From NCBI GenBank assembly GCA_958496175.1, contig OY292275.1, forward strand, positions 31,163,001 to 31,227,000: DNA of 64,000 nucleotides, written 5' to 3'. How positions within the stretch are numbered: the first letter of the stretch is position 1; each line of letters starts with the position of its first letter. The translations under genes and the position numbers were made by a program. Shown here one piece after another: positions 13,880-27,300 of this stretch. This stretch comes from Sisyra terminalis (lineage: Eukaryota; Arthropoda; Insecta; Neuroptera; Sisyridae). The notes below the pieces were generated by a model. It was not told the origin of the DNA. It was given only the letters and a program-made list of their open reading frames with translations, and did no database searches.

Positions 13880-14080
13880 AGGACAAAGGCTCCCAACCTT
13901 TTTGAGCTTAAGAGTTTATTCTAGAATGCCAGTCGGGCAAAGCGTATCATTTATATTACAAGGTAAATTTATAGCAGAGCATTGTTTATAAGTGTTGTTT
14001 ATAAATATAAGTGAAAATATTGTGGAGGGTACATGTAAGATAAGTTGTGGACACCATGGTGTCCGCGGATTGAGGATTCT
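13880..14080. repeat. hAT-like MITE fragment
   Basis: The left part carries GGCTCCCAACCTTTTTGAG near 13888 and the right part carries CACCATGGTGTCCGCGGAT around 14052. These two motifs are typical of the opposite ends of hAT non-autonomous elements (CCCAACCTTTTT and CCGCGGACACC). Exact ends and target duplication were not found. Confidence 0.4.
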
Positions 14081-14099
14081 TACATAAAGGTTTTGACAA

Positions 14100-17000
14100 T
14101 ATTTTTGCAAAAAAATTTGGTTTAGAAACCTTTATTTTAAATTTAATATGTTTGTTTGTCTATCCCAATGTCCTCTTTTAACTCAAGAATGGGTCAGCCG
14201 ATTTTGATGAAATTAGGTATTTAAATATGCTAAGTGAATATTTCAAATTTGCCACTGTCCCATGGTTTATCATACGTCGCTTAAATGTAGAAACAAGTAG
14301 TTTTATTTTGAATATTAAATATGTATCAATTACCTATAAAATACATTGAAAACCAAAACATAAAGTTTAGTAAGTTGCAACCCATTGCTTCATTATTTAG
14401 AAGAGAGGCTATATTTTCAAAATATGTGTTAGAAATAATATATAAAATAGTTGTATTATATATTATAATATATTATATTTAATATGTCTCACTAATGTAA
14501 TTATAAATTAAAACAATAAATTGTTATTCCTCTTTTTTATTAACATTTAAATACTTATTCACTATGGTTGGATTTTTTTCACCTTTCAAACTATAAGTGA
14601 AGGTTTACCTTATACTTTTCGTTTACACTTTATATCGCTTCTTAAGAAATTAAAATAGTGTTTTTATGACATGTACAACTTTTAATTTAAAGATATATTG
14701 TGAAATACTTAGTATGGACCACAAGTATGAATATGTTTTATTCACATATTTATCTACATATGTTTTTGCATGTTTATCAATGTAGCACCATTTCCGTTAT
14801 TTCACGAATTTATTACCTATATCGATAATATTGTATAAAATTCTAAACTTTAACTATAAATTAAAATTTTTAATCCAATTTCTGGGTCAATATTCCATTT
14901 AATATATTTTTATTTCAAATTTACTATTATTAAAAATACATCTTTCCTGCTTGTCGTTAGTCAACTTTTTACTCAAGAATGGTATTAACGAATTTGATTA
15001 TATTTTCTATGTACATATCTACAGCTGATAGTTCCGCACACGATTATGTATATATAAAATATCTTCGTTATAAATCAGGAATGGCATTTCACAATTGACT
15101 TATGAGAAAAACAGCTTACATAGTCGTGTAGAAAATCATTGGATAAATCATTGAAAATTAGTTAAAGGGTTAAAATGGCTTCTACATTTAAAGTAATTTT
15201 GTGAGAGATGCACACTTTTAAAAGTGAAAAACTATTTTTTTTTTTTTGGAGATATAGGCATTTGGAATAAGAAAAATTGCTATACCTTTTATATTTCAGG
15301 TTAAACGGCAAATCCAAACAATAATATTCTTGATTATGGTGACATATTAGTGCAGGTGAAGTATTAGATATTGACTAATATTGGCTTCTAAAAAAAAGGA
15401 AACTGTCACAAAATATTATTTTACTAAACAATTAACTTAAAAAAATTCTTTCATCTCATGGGTTAAAAAATTGTTTCTTAAAAAAGCTCATATTTTTGAC
15501 TTTAATAAAATTGAGACAAAGAAAATAATTGAAGAGCTTTTAATTGAAAGTTTCTAATGTAATTTTTCTGTATTTTTTGTATGCTGGGAAACTTATCAAT
15601 AATTATAACTGTTAATATATCTTCAACATAGAAAATGAGTCCATACAGAATAAACATTTTTTTTAGATATTTTAGATTTAAAAAGCATTATTAAATAGGG
15701 TATAGTGTTGTATGTGGTTGAAGATGATTTTAAGATTATAGTTTGATATGTATTTTTTTGTGAATATTTTGTATGAATGGAAAAATCAATATTTAATAAA
15801 TACTATTTTTAGTAAGTATGTTACCTGATACGTTTTAAAACTTAAACATAAACTTAAAATACATTGTTTTAAAAGGGTGGAAATAAAGGTTTATATATGG
15901 GTTCAAACGATAGCCAACTGTTATTAAATTAATTATGGAGAAGTATAGGAAGGAGTGTTGAATAGGTTGAATATATATGAGCAATATGCGTTTTGCATTT
16001 TTGTTTTTATTATCACAAAATTGGATCACTAAAAGAATATTTTTTATGCAGTTAAATTGGGATAGTATTTTCAAAATTTCATTTCTTTATAATTTTTAAT
16101 TTTTTTCATAATTTATAATTTTTGTTAACATAATAATGGCTATAATTTAGATAAAACTAAAAAAAATAAACTAAAGAATGTACCTTTACGAGGGTAATAT
16201 TTTTATTGATCAAACAAAGGCTAATTGATAATAGCTGTAAAGCTTTGAAATTTCCGTTTTTTATTGAAATTTGTTTGTATTTATTCAAACGAAATAAGAA
16301 TCGCTATTTTAAATTCCTCCTTTCATTTTCTTGCCTAATTTTTTAACGTTCTAATGTTTTTATTCAGGTATTTCTCACTTAATAATGTATCTGTTCAACA
16401 ATCTCGCTCACTAAGGTCAGTTAACTATTAACAATGAGAAAAATCAACATTTATAACATTCATCCCTTATGCAAGATTCCGCAAGGCTCAAAGAATCAAA
16501 TAAGCAAATGCCATTGTAAACTTCGTGGCAACAATTGTAGAACAAATTTTTTGAAGAGATGGGTTGTTGATATTATGTATTTAATTTTACAAGGGAAAAG
16601 ATTTCGTTTTCTTTAGAGATATTTTATAGTAAGAATATTATATAGTTAATGATTTTAAATTCAATTTCAATTTTAAATTTTTACTCTTGTCACTGATGGT
16701 ATTGTCGTCATTAACAGTTTGTGACTGTTATGCGGTGCACGCGCCCATAATTATGGTATTTTCCTAAAAGTGTGTAGATTTTTTAACAATATCTATATTT
16801 ACGGTCATATAATACGTATTCACGTTTCATATATTTTTTATTTTCCATAAAAAAAAAAATTATCAAAATTGTTTTTGATAATATTTTTCAAATTATTAAT
16901 TCTTTAGAATAATGTTTAGGCTTTTGTGTTAGTTCATGCTTATTTATTTGGTGTTTATGTAATAGAATTAACAATAAAATGTCAAAAGTAAAATTATTAA

Positions 17001-18430
17001 AAAAAGGCCTTTAGTGCGGTACTTATTCAGTACTAATATGGTATTTATTCGTCAATAAATCGACGACAATAAATTTAGCAATAATCAAATGGCCGTTTTA
17101 TTCACCAGTTGAATTAAAAACAAAACAAAGAATAAAACGTGACCAGATTATGTCGGGCTGAAGGGAAATTGTACTGTAATATTTATAAAAGAGTAATTCA
17201 AAAATTTAAAAATTAGAGTATAGTTTTAGCGTTTATCCCGTTTTAAACTAATAAAATGTTTCTCTTATTTTTCTTTAACATTTAGCATTTGAACCTTTCC
17301 GCGAGGTTGTTTATTTAACTTAAAAAAGTCTTCCTTATTTATGATTATATTTAAGAATATTATTTTAAAATTTATAGTTCAATAAATTTTTTCAATCATT
17401 TTTTTTCATCACAATAAGTTATTTCATTATTTCAGTTTTGGGTACCAATTTTGGTTCAAATGTAAACATTGTAAGTTTATATTATTTCTTATCGTTCTTA
17501 ATATTCATTGATCACAATTTTTTGAACAGTATTTAATTATTTTTGTAATTTATTGGTTATCGAATCATACTCAATATTTTTAATTAAAATAAACATTCTA
17601 TTTTTTGCTTTACATAGAAACTTTTGAATAAACACAATTGAAGATTAAAAACATAAATCAATCAGATCTTCAAAAAAAATCATTGATTTTCTTGTTTTTT
17701 AATATGTCTATCATAATATAAATAGTAACAATAATAAAAAAAATATAATAAATACGAGTAGGTATTTGTATTATTGGTTGGCCGTCTCAAAAAGTTGTAT
17801 TTTTGTATCCGAATTTTTATTTCTCATATCATTAACTATAATAAAAATGCCATTAATACTAAATATAAAGATTAATTTAATCAGGAATATATTTGGTTAT
17901 TAAATTAAATAAATAAATAAATTGGTTATTAAATTCTTAAAATCTATTGAAATATCATTTTTAATCATCATTTATTTAACAAAAGACTTATATCGCTAAT
18001 CTGAAATCTGTTCCATTTAGTAATATTTAAAAATAATTAACAAAAACTTGGTATAAAATTAGTTAAGTATATAATAAAGAGAAATTTCATTTAGTGATTT
18101 TTACTAAAATAATTGCTTCAATGGAAAAACCAAATTAGTATTCAATTTTTGACCATCCCTAAAAATTTTAATTGTTATACAAATTTATTAAAAGGGATGT
18201 ATTTTAAAAAAAAAAAAAATTATTCTCAAAATCGATTGTACTTAGGCAAATGAGATAAAAATAATTGAAACAAGTTTGATCAATTGATTGTAAACTTGTT
18301 AAGCAACTTTCGTTAACGTAAAAAAATATTTTGAGAAAAACGTGTTGAAAGCTTTTTATATTTATGTAAAATGTACCTACATAGCCACAGGTCAACTCTA
18401 ATCTATTATTGGAGTGCTATCGTGTGCTTA
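14100..18430. other. AT-rich intergenic region with remnants of one repeat family
   Basis: Motifs CTCAAGAATGG plus CCGATTTTGATGA-type sequence near 14180-14215, and a decayed pair near 14973-15000, look like two old copies of one dispersed repeat. The rest is featureless AT-rich DNA. The small open frames at 15835-16074, 16434-16616 and 18204-18395 have no recognisable domain. Confidence 0.4.
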
Positions 18431-18439
18431 CTGATCTGA

Positions 18440-19000
18440 CCGTCAAAAATTAAGTAATTTGGGTACGGGACCATAAGGGCATACTGGGGAATGAAAGGAC
18501 AATATTTTTGGCCGTCAAAAGACGTCAACATTATTCGTTAGTTCAGAACCAGTGTTTGGGGTAATCAAATCTGGAGGTTAAAAAACCCATCGAAGTGGCT
18601 TTATACTAGTTATTGTTCTTTAAGGAGCAACATCAAGAGGCAAAAACACAGCGAAAGAAAATGAGAAATCTTTTTCTAAATCTAACTACTAAAATATTCA
18701 ATTTAAGTAGATTTCAAGTTAGATTGGTGGTAGACCTCATATGCAATCACCGTGGCTTAAGAAAGCATCTTTATATTATTGGTGTATTGTCGGATCATCC
18801 GATATGCAGATTTTGTCAAGCAGAAGATGAAACTACTTCTCATATTCTATTGGAATGCAGTACTCTTTTTGTATGGCTACTAAAAGAGCTGAGGGTTTCC
18901 GATCCCAGTACTAAATTAGTCGAACAGCATCTTGTTCGCCGGTTGCTGAAATATGTTCGACTTCTCGGCTTACAATTGCTGAAATAGTGATACAGGGAAC
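18440..19000 (+). pseudogene. Degenerate LINE 3' fragment (RNase H end and zinc-knuckle C-terminus)
   Basis: Around 18454-18495 a broken frame reads VIWVRDHKGILGNE, matching the WVPGHxGIxGNE motif of LINE-encoded RNase H. The longest open stretch, 18613-18987, contains HLYIIGVLSDHPICRFC followed by DETTSHILLEC. This is the C-x2-C...H...C module found at the C-terminus of RNase H-bearing non-LTR retrotransposons (I/R1/Jockey-type). Reverse transcriptase and endonuclease are missing and the frame is interrupted, so it is a 5'-truncated dead copy. The clade is not certain. Confidence 0.7.
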
Positions 19001-20005
19001 ATAATAAGGATATAGTGTTGAGGCTCCAAACCTTGTACTAGTGAATCGTATAGAAAAAATCCTATATCGTATGTTTTTGTGTACAAATATATATTGATAT
19101 ACATATTAATAATTTTCTAAAAAATACTTGAAATAAACTAAATTCGAGGTTTTTAGAATTCTAATCGTTTTAAAAACTGAAAAAAATCAACAAAACATCC
19201 CCCTTAAATATTTATGTAAAAATACTTTAAAAAATAGCGAACCATACACCTCATGTAACTACAAAATTTGTATATAATACGATAAAAGTAAGTTACTTTG
19301 TTGATAAAATAGTTCTACAACTGTTTAATTTGTTTAAACTTTATTTTGTAAGAACATTTGATTATTAATTTGAGCTTTAGATTTTTTCATACTTGTTTTT
19401 GAAAATAGCTTAGTTTACTCCATTAAAAATAATTACACAATTATTGCAAAAAAAACTTTTCTTTCATTTATCAATTCAACAATTTTTTAAATTTCCAACA
19501 AGGGAAATTCTTTATATTAACTTAAATTTACAAAGTAGAAAAAATTCATAAAATTTAAAATATTTCAATTCAAAGAACTGACAATTGAAGTGCTTCATTA
19601 GGTAAGGAATGTAGATCAATAATTTAAAGTGAGGTATAATGGAACGACAAATTTATACTTTTCGTAAAAAAAAAGTATTTTGTGCTCAAATATATACTTA
19701 ATTTCCTCGTTTTTATTTAATTTTTTCCACCTAGAAAAATAATTTTTAATCATACTGTTTTTTTCTTTTTAAAATATGATATGTAGAATGAGCATATTAT
19801 GAACCAACGGTGACCAAATGAGTGGTTTGCGATTCATATGCGGTTCTTTAAGAATTATATTGCGTTTCAATTTGTAAATGATTAATGTTTGTTATATTTT
19901 AAATTTCTAGAGTAGTCTAATATAAATATACTGTGATCATAGGAAAGGATTTATTGAGTTTAATAAATATCTAAAAATTACTAAAACAAATACGTAATGA
20001 GTCCA
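19001..20005. other. AT-rich intergenic stretch
   Basis: Nothing coding or repetitive recognised. The first few hundred bases may be LINE 3' untranslated sequence. Confidence 0.35.
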
Positions 20006-20008
20006 ATG

Positions 20009-20165
20009 ATGGATGAGTGGTCAAGGTGACCCCTTCAAAACGGGTAGGTGCTGGGTTTGAATCTTCTAATAAGCATGTTTTAGAATATTTCTCAGTTTTT
20101 ATAAACATAGAACCGTTAAAAATCTTAGAAATTATAAAGCGATGGTAATTATAAAATAACCACTG
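20009..20165 (+). mobile_element. tRNA-derived SINE, copy A
   Basis: The tRNA-like head shows an A box region (GGATGAGTGGTCAAGG) and a B box region (GGGTTTGAATCTTC), joined by CAAAACGGGTAGGTGCTG. The body ends in a conserved segment resembling GTTATAAAGCGATGGTAA. The same head, body and tail order is found at 44680 and 48670, so this is one family. An internal RNA polymerase III promoter is expected from the A and B boxes. The head resembles class II (Leu/Ser-type) tRNAs. Confidence 0.75.
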
Positions 20166-21391
20166 AAAATTACATAATGATTCTGATTTTTTTTTATGAA
20201 CTGTGAGTACGGTTCGAAACATCTTCAATTGGATAATCTTGACTTTTACTGCAAAACTTTGAACTCTTCAGTTATGCTTTATTTTATTCATTTATACATG
20301 ATATGAACTTCTGAATAAAACTTTTTTCTTATTCAGACTGAAAGACCTGCATCTTGATTCCAAAAGTTCTGGTACCACAATGCAAACCTTTCAGTACCCT
20401 TAAAATACAATTTATTTTCTGTTAAAAATATTTTTGATAATGTGAAAAAGTTACATATTAGTTTTTCATAAGAGACACTAATTTGGTAAATTCTCTTAAT
20501 ATTTTTTAAGCCGTATTTCTGAGGCTTTTTTCTAAAAACGACGAAAAGTCTATGAAAAAAAATCGTTATTTCTTATAAAGAATACTTAATATTAAACGTC
20601 GTTTTGATAAGTTATAAATTTAAACTACTTTAACGGGATTAATACTTCAACTCTAATGTTTGTTAACCGAACGAAATGGAAGTACCTCTTATTTTTTAAA
20701 CATAACATTTTAGTACTAAACTTTGAAAACAAATATTTGTTTAGAACAATTTTAAAATACAAAACACTAGAAGAATTATATTTTTCTACATGTGACATAT
20801 CTTAGCAACATTAAATATATATTATTGCACCCGTAACCTCTTACACTTGTGGCAAAGGTCAGCAAAGGTGCTTACTGTAGCACTATGAAATGAGAAGTTT
20901 TTTCGCAAACTTTATAATGTAGTTATGTGTTTAAAGTGTTTATTCTGTCTGAAAATATTTGGACATTAAAATTTAAATATTTTTAGAAACTCTCTACAGA
21001 TTGTAAAATGTAGGCAGTTATGATCTCAAAAATGAAGCAGATTCAAACAGTATCCTAGTCAGCAGGAAAATTTAGAAAACTTCTATATCCTCAGATCTTG
21101 AGTTGGATGAAAAAAACCCTTCTAGTTGTTTCAGTTATAAAAATAAAGTTACTGCAATGTTGAAGTACTCTAGACATTAACGTACAATTAGTTGCCTATA
21201 CATCGGCATTAAAAATAGACAATGGATTGCGACAGCTTTTCTGACTTATTTAAGTACATATCTGAAAAACTCAAGATTTTATTTTTAAATCCTCAACTGA
21301 TTCTTTTAAACTCCCGTAATTCTATTTTCATTATCGTATAATTTGTAAAATTGAACTATGTAATTTATAACCGAATGTTTTGTGTTACAGA

Positions 21392-24300
21392 ATGCATACT
21401 CCTGTTGGAACTTTGGAACGGGGGCTTCAAACATCGGATGAGCTTGAAACACATATTGATAAATTACACCATTCTCCTGTACTTACTTTGTCTGACGATA
21501 ACCATGAGAATTTTACGAATAGGTATGTTTCAATTTTGATTTATTCAAATATTTATAAGTATTGGCTTCAATTAGAGAAAATATATTTTATTAAATTGTT
21601 TACGATCAATCGACCGACGCTATTAATCTGATTTTTTTCTGCCACTTTTAAATTGCCCGAATTTATTTCCACGAACAAAAGATACCCGTTTATATTTTAT
21701 CCCGAATTAACCCGCGGAAAATTATTGATTGTTTAAAAACGGAGGGATGGTATAATAGGTTTAGAACCGTGATTAAGAAGAACCATCCTAACATACAATA
21801 TACTATATACTTTAATTAACGAATTCAGAAAAGAACAGGCTGATTCTGAGATATAAAGAATTACTTTGTATTGTGGAAAAAAATCAAAGAAATTCTTCGA
21901 AAACAGTTATATAGAATATAGGGTTTAAACGAAAACAGTATATAGGTATGTATGTAGTTATATTTCTTAGTCAATGGTATTTTTGGAATCTATATCACTA
22001 ATTAATATATGTGGTAGAAAAATTAGGTCAAAATTTCACCATGAGGACAAATGCAATACAGTAAGCCCCCACTTTACGGATAAAATGCGTTCCTTATAAA
22101 CTGTCCGTAAATCGAAAATCCATTAAACGAAACCGCTATTAATATTAGATCCTATTGGAAAGTGATAGATAGGTTCCAGCTAGTAAAAATACCTGTGAAC
22201 CCAACTCCACTATAGATCCACATTAAATATAGAGTGTAAATAAATTAACACTGCACTATACCGCATAACATCAATACTAATTCGTTAGAACGTTTGATAA
22301 CTATTTTGGGATTCCCTGTATAACAAAAACAAGCATAAACTGTAGGTATTTATGCACTATTTTTTTATTATTATTTCATTTTTGAGATTCCTTACAAAAA
22401 TGTAAGTAAAATAGAAAAAATATACATATATTGGCCGTAATTGCGAATATTTTTTCCGTATATTGAAATTTTGATACTTAATTAACCATGTCCGTAATAT
22501 CGATTTTCCGTTAAGCGAGCGTCCATATAGCGGGGAACTACTGTACTTTCAAGACAGAAAAATATAAAAAAAAAAAACGTGGAAAGCTTGGCATTATCAG
22601 GGAATTTTAAAATTATTTCTATGTGGTTATCCTATAATAGTACTACTAAATCATCCCTGTCGTAGAATAGAGGTACAACTCAAAATTTCCATTTGTTTTT
22701 GAAACCTAAATTTTTAATACTAATTATTAATTTAAATAAATAAAACCTTTTTTAATTTGTAGAGAATGAATTAAATAATTATATAAATTACAAAACAATA
22801 AGATTGTTTCTTTAAACTTCTCGTAAATTGTAATTAAAGCTTTGGTACCCCGTTCCGCCCCAGGTTCTCCTATTTATCTTTATTTAAAAATTTGAATATT
22901 TCTATTCCAGTTACTCCACGAAATGTAGAAAATGGGGCCGCCTGTAGCTCGCATAATTCTATTTGATATTTAAGATCAACGAAGTTAATATTAATATTAA
23001 TTGGATCACAAAATAAATCAATAGATGGTTTATGATTATCAAATTGAGAAAATCTTTCATTGAAATCTTTAATTAGCATATCCAATTTTGGTAGATTTAT
23101 TTTAAAAATGTATTCTAAAATGTACTTATTTGATAAAATGTACTCGCGGGCCGTAAAAATAAATTGGCGGGCCGTCAGTTGGACAGCCCTGTACTAGGAT
23201 GTTTTGAAGCGACATCCAATAGTATTAACTTTTATTGAATAGATTGACATCATTTTTAAAAAAAATAGTGGCTAATAATAGTTGGACAATTGAAAATTAG
23301 GCATTTTAATTCGATTTACTAAAAATTAAAAATTAATATGAAAATTATTGCTCGGATAGTTATTGTTAAAAATAGAGGATACATATTTTAAACCGATGCA
23401 ATTTTATATGCTTAGCGTTATTGAGATCAACTTTAATATGTTAGCGTTTAAAGAGTTTTGGAAAGAATGTTACTAAATACCAACTCTTGCTAATAAGGCA
23501 ATAGTGACGTATATAAGTAACGTCCTGCTTTCTAATATAGAAATCATTGTCAATTGAGCGTTGATTTTCACAATATTAAACACACCTTTGTAACATTTGC
23601 AAGCTGATTTGAATCACAGATATTTATTTACAACATAAGTAAAGCATAAGACTACTTATAGCCATACATGGCAGAAAGGGGATATTTTACAATAAGAACT
23701 TGTGCTGTCTTATCAAGCTACAACATCGAAGCCTTATCAGTATCAGTTTCGCCTACACTTACGTTGGATCATGTGACTGTGTGGTTGGTATGAGCGAACC
23801 TCGTAGTAGAGAGTGCATAGTCAGTTTTTAGTAATCAACAGATTTTTCATTACGCGAGTTGGTTACGTGAGATATGTTAGTGTTGTTGGTATGGTATTGT
23901 TCTCTTCTTTCTTCTGAAAATGGTTGTTACAAAAACTACTGTGCAAAAACTCTCGTTCCGAAAGAATCCTGATGTTTTCATCATTTCAGACAGGTACTAA
24001 TCATTTGCCGAAACTCATTTTATAACTAATTGAAACTGAAACTTCCTTGATAATGACTTTGATATATCAAAATTATTCAAAAATGTTATAATCTAGATAC
24101 ATTCGAAAATATCATATTTATGTAATTTATTTGTTAATGTTAAGAATTAACTACCTATTTCTTAGGTTGTGCTAATATCGATTTGAAATAAAAATGCGCC
24201 AAGTCTCAATTTTATTTCATTTTGAAACCATATGCTTCTACTATTTCTATTGCAAAAAAATCAAATAATTAAAAATGACCTTCAATACTTTTCTAGTTGA

Positions 24301-27300
24301 AAACCAGCTACTTTTATAATTCTTGCATTGTTGTTGCATCATATTTAACGTAACAATATAATTATCATATAGAATGAAAACAGTAAATATCAATAAAAAA
24401 AACCACGTTCCATGGATGTTTCAAAATAAAATTCAATACATAAGCTAAATTCTTATCTTGATAAAAGCATATCGCTTAGTAAGAATTTGGGTGATAGAAA
24501 TTTAACTAACATTTTATGGCATAGTTTGTTGGACAATGCAATAAACAATTTTATAGGGCATCAGATTGTATTTTTTTTTCAGAAAATATTATAATATTTA
24601 AATGTTATGATTGTTCATACTTGATTATATTGATTTTTCATTGACTAATAGGTACATACTTTGACACTTCATATAAAAAATGATTTTAAATAGTTTATTG
24701 TCACCAATAAAAAACGTTTAAAAGACCTTGAATTTAAAGTGTTTTACAAAATGATTTTTTTAAATATGGCATAAGATAAAAACAAAAAATCTATCAAACA
24801 AAGAATGTTTCATCCGGTTAAATAGAAATAATAGGATGGCGGAAATCACGCATTCAACAGATAATTGCATTGTTGTGACGTAATTAAATATGTTTTGTAT
24901 GATAAATACAAAAGATAGTATCAAATGAAAAGAAGCAAATTATTTTATTGAAAGTTTTCAAGCGTTTTCATAAATTAGAGGAAAGTTCTTCAGAATAATC
25001 AATTACTATTTTTAAATTAATTTACATTTAATACTGTATTAGATCATTTGTAATTTAAATATTATATCATCTTTTAGTGTTTTATTAAAAAAAATAATAA
25101 AAAAATACAAACCAATCGAATAAATGAGAATTAATTTTGCAGTTTCGAAAGTATTAAAATAGTTTGTACAAAATGTCTTTATTTAAATGGTGTGAGGAGT
25201 TAAAGTTCACAGATATTGAATCAAGTTTTGATATATTATCTAGAAAAATAGACCTTAAAAATATTTTTAACTTGAAACAGTTATTTTGATTAAATATTGA
25301 AACTTCAGATAGTAAAAAAATGCATGATTTTTATTATTAAAAAATAATTGTTACAAAGCAAAGTTTATAAAAATCTAAAAATATCACGGCGGTGTTTCTG
25401 ATGTTACTTATTAGTCTCCATTGTTTCAGGTCTAAATTAATATATAATAAAAAAATAAGTCAGGATATAATAGACCAAATTTATCAATGTTTTCTTTTAT
25501 ATATTTTAATCTGCAACGCTTTGTCAGTGTAATTCCGACTTCATTAGGCAACCTTAAAATATTAATTGAAAACAAATAGCCTCGTGATATAAATTATTAC
25601 ATCTGACATCTAACAAATACAAATTGGAATCTAAGATAAGTACTGACATGTCTTTTCGTTTATCAACAATTAATTTTACAGTTAATTGATTAATTTTACA
25701 ATTACTTGAGTCTTTGAGTCTAAACATAAACTTCTCATTTTCTAAATTTGATATTGAGTAAAAATTTTCTGCTTTATATATAATTAATTTATAGTTAATT
25801 TATAGCTAGTTTCAGCAGTAAACCTCTTGCGCATCATTTTGTACTTGGGAAATAATATTTTATGTCCATTTTTCAGATTTTAGCGCTAAAATCATTCTAA
25901 CTCAAGTTTAGGTGATCTCTTTAAATCCAAACTATTAATTTTTACCTTATATTAGTGAGTAATAATTTACCTAAATAAAAACTATGTCTAAGTCCTTCGT
26001 ATTCTGAAAGTCAATCTATAATAAGTGAATTTAAGAGTGTTTATCTACTATAAAATACCAAATTTGTATTTAAGATACTATGGCATTCCTTTGTGAGATT
26101 TAATAATTAAAAAAGGAAGTTCGTGCTTTAATAATAACTAAGATTATTGTAACTCTAATGGCTTTATATCGTTCAGTTATTAATAAAGGAATAAAAATTC
26201 GATTAGTATGAATGTCTAATATAAGTTCAGCGAATGATGTACCAACGATATACACTGCAGATAAAAGCAAGGAAATATGAATTTCCAATTATATCCTATA
26301 TAAAACTACCAATGGATTTGTTGTACAAAAGAATATAAAAAAGGATTTTGGTAGTTGAAAGAGAGTTTTTAAAAGGTATTCCAAAGTTTCCTTAAGTAAG
26401 ATTGTAGGTCACTATAATTAATAGTAACTTACTGAAACAATTAAACACTTTATGAATCAAAACATTCCCATCAAACAAAGATTGTATTTTTAAATACATT
26501 CGTAAATATTACTCAAGATTATTACTTGCCAGGTTTATTAAAACTATGAAACAATATCAAGTAATTGAGTTCTGTAAATTCTACTACAAACTAATTATTA
26601 TGAAACGAATATAATTATTACCAACGATAACTTGACTATGAAATAATTTCATTAATCCAATTATTGAAATGTAATTTCCAAAAATTTCTCTTTTAACGAA
26701 AAAGGGTAGAAGCTGAACGATTTTCAATCGTAGGAGATGTGATGTCAATTCGGTCTGTTGATAAATTTAAACAATTTGAGTTCAGCAATATTGTCAGTGA
26801 AAATGACTTTATAGACGGTAAAGGAGATCGGAAATCAAAGTAGTTTCTAAATAGAAAAACACTTTTTATGTTAGTTAAATATGATAGTAGATTTATTCAT
26901 TTGAAACTTAAGTTTGTTGAACTTAATGGCAGAACGTTTTTGTATAAAATCTCGCGAGATTACTATAATTGACTACAATAGTCCCAACCAGAGCTACTAG
27001 AAAACAGAATCTTAGTTTCTTTGAAGTAACTTAGTTACCTTAAAGTATCTAAGTTACTGTGTAACTAGTATCTTAGATTCTTTTTTAACAGAACTAAGTA
27101 TATCTTGTAACTTGAAAAAGTATTTTTAGATACTGAAAAGTATCTATGATTACGCTGTTTACTTTGTGATTTTTTGTTTTGACAAATTTAAACTGTTTTA
27201 TTTTTATTTTATTCAAAGTAGCTGTAAAAATGTATTGTAACGTGACGTTTCAAAACTGTATTGAGATGGCGTTATTCGTTCTTTTAATGTCTTTTGGAAA

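Noticed and set aside
20009..20080. A tRNA gene
   Set aside because: The A and B boxes are present but the cloverleaf is not intact, and the same body follows the head at two other sites, so it is a SINE.
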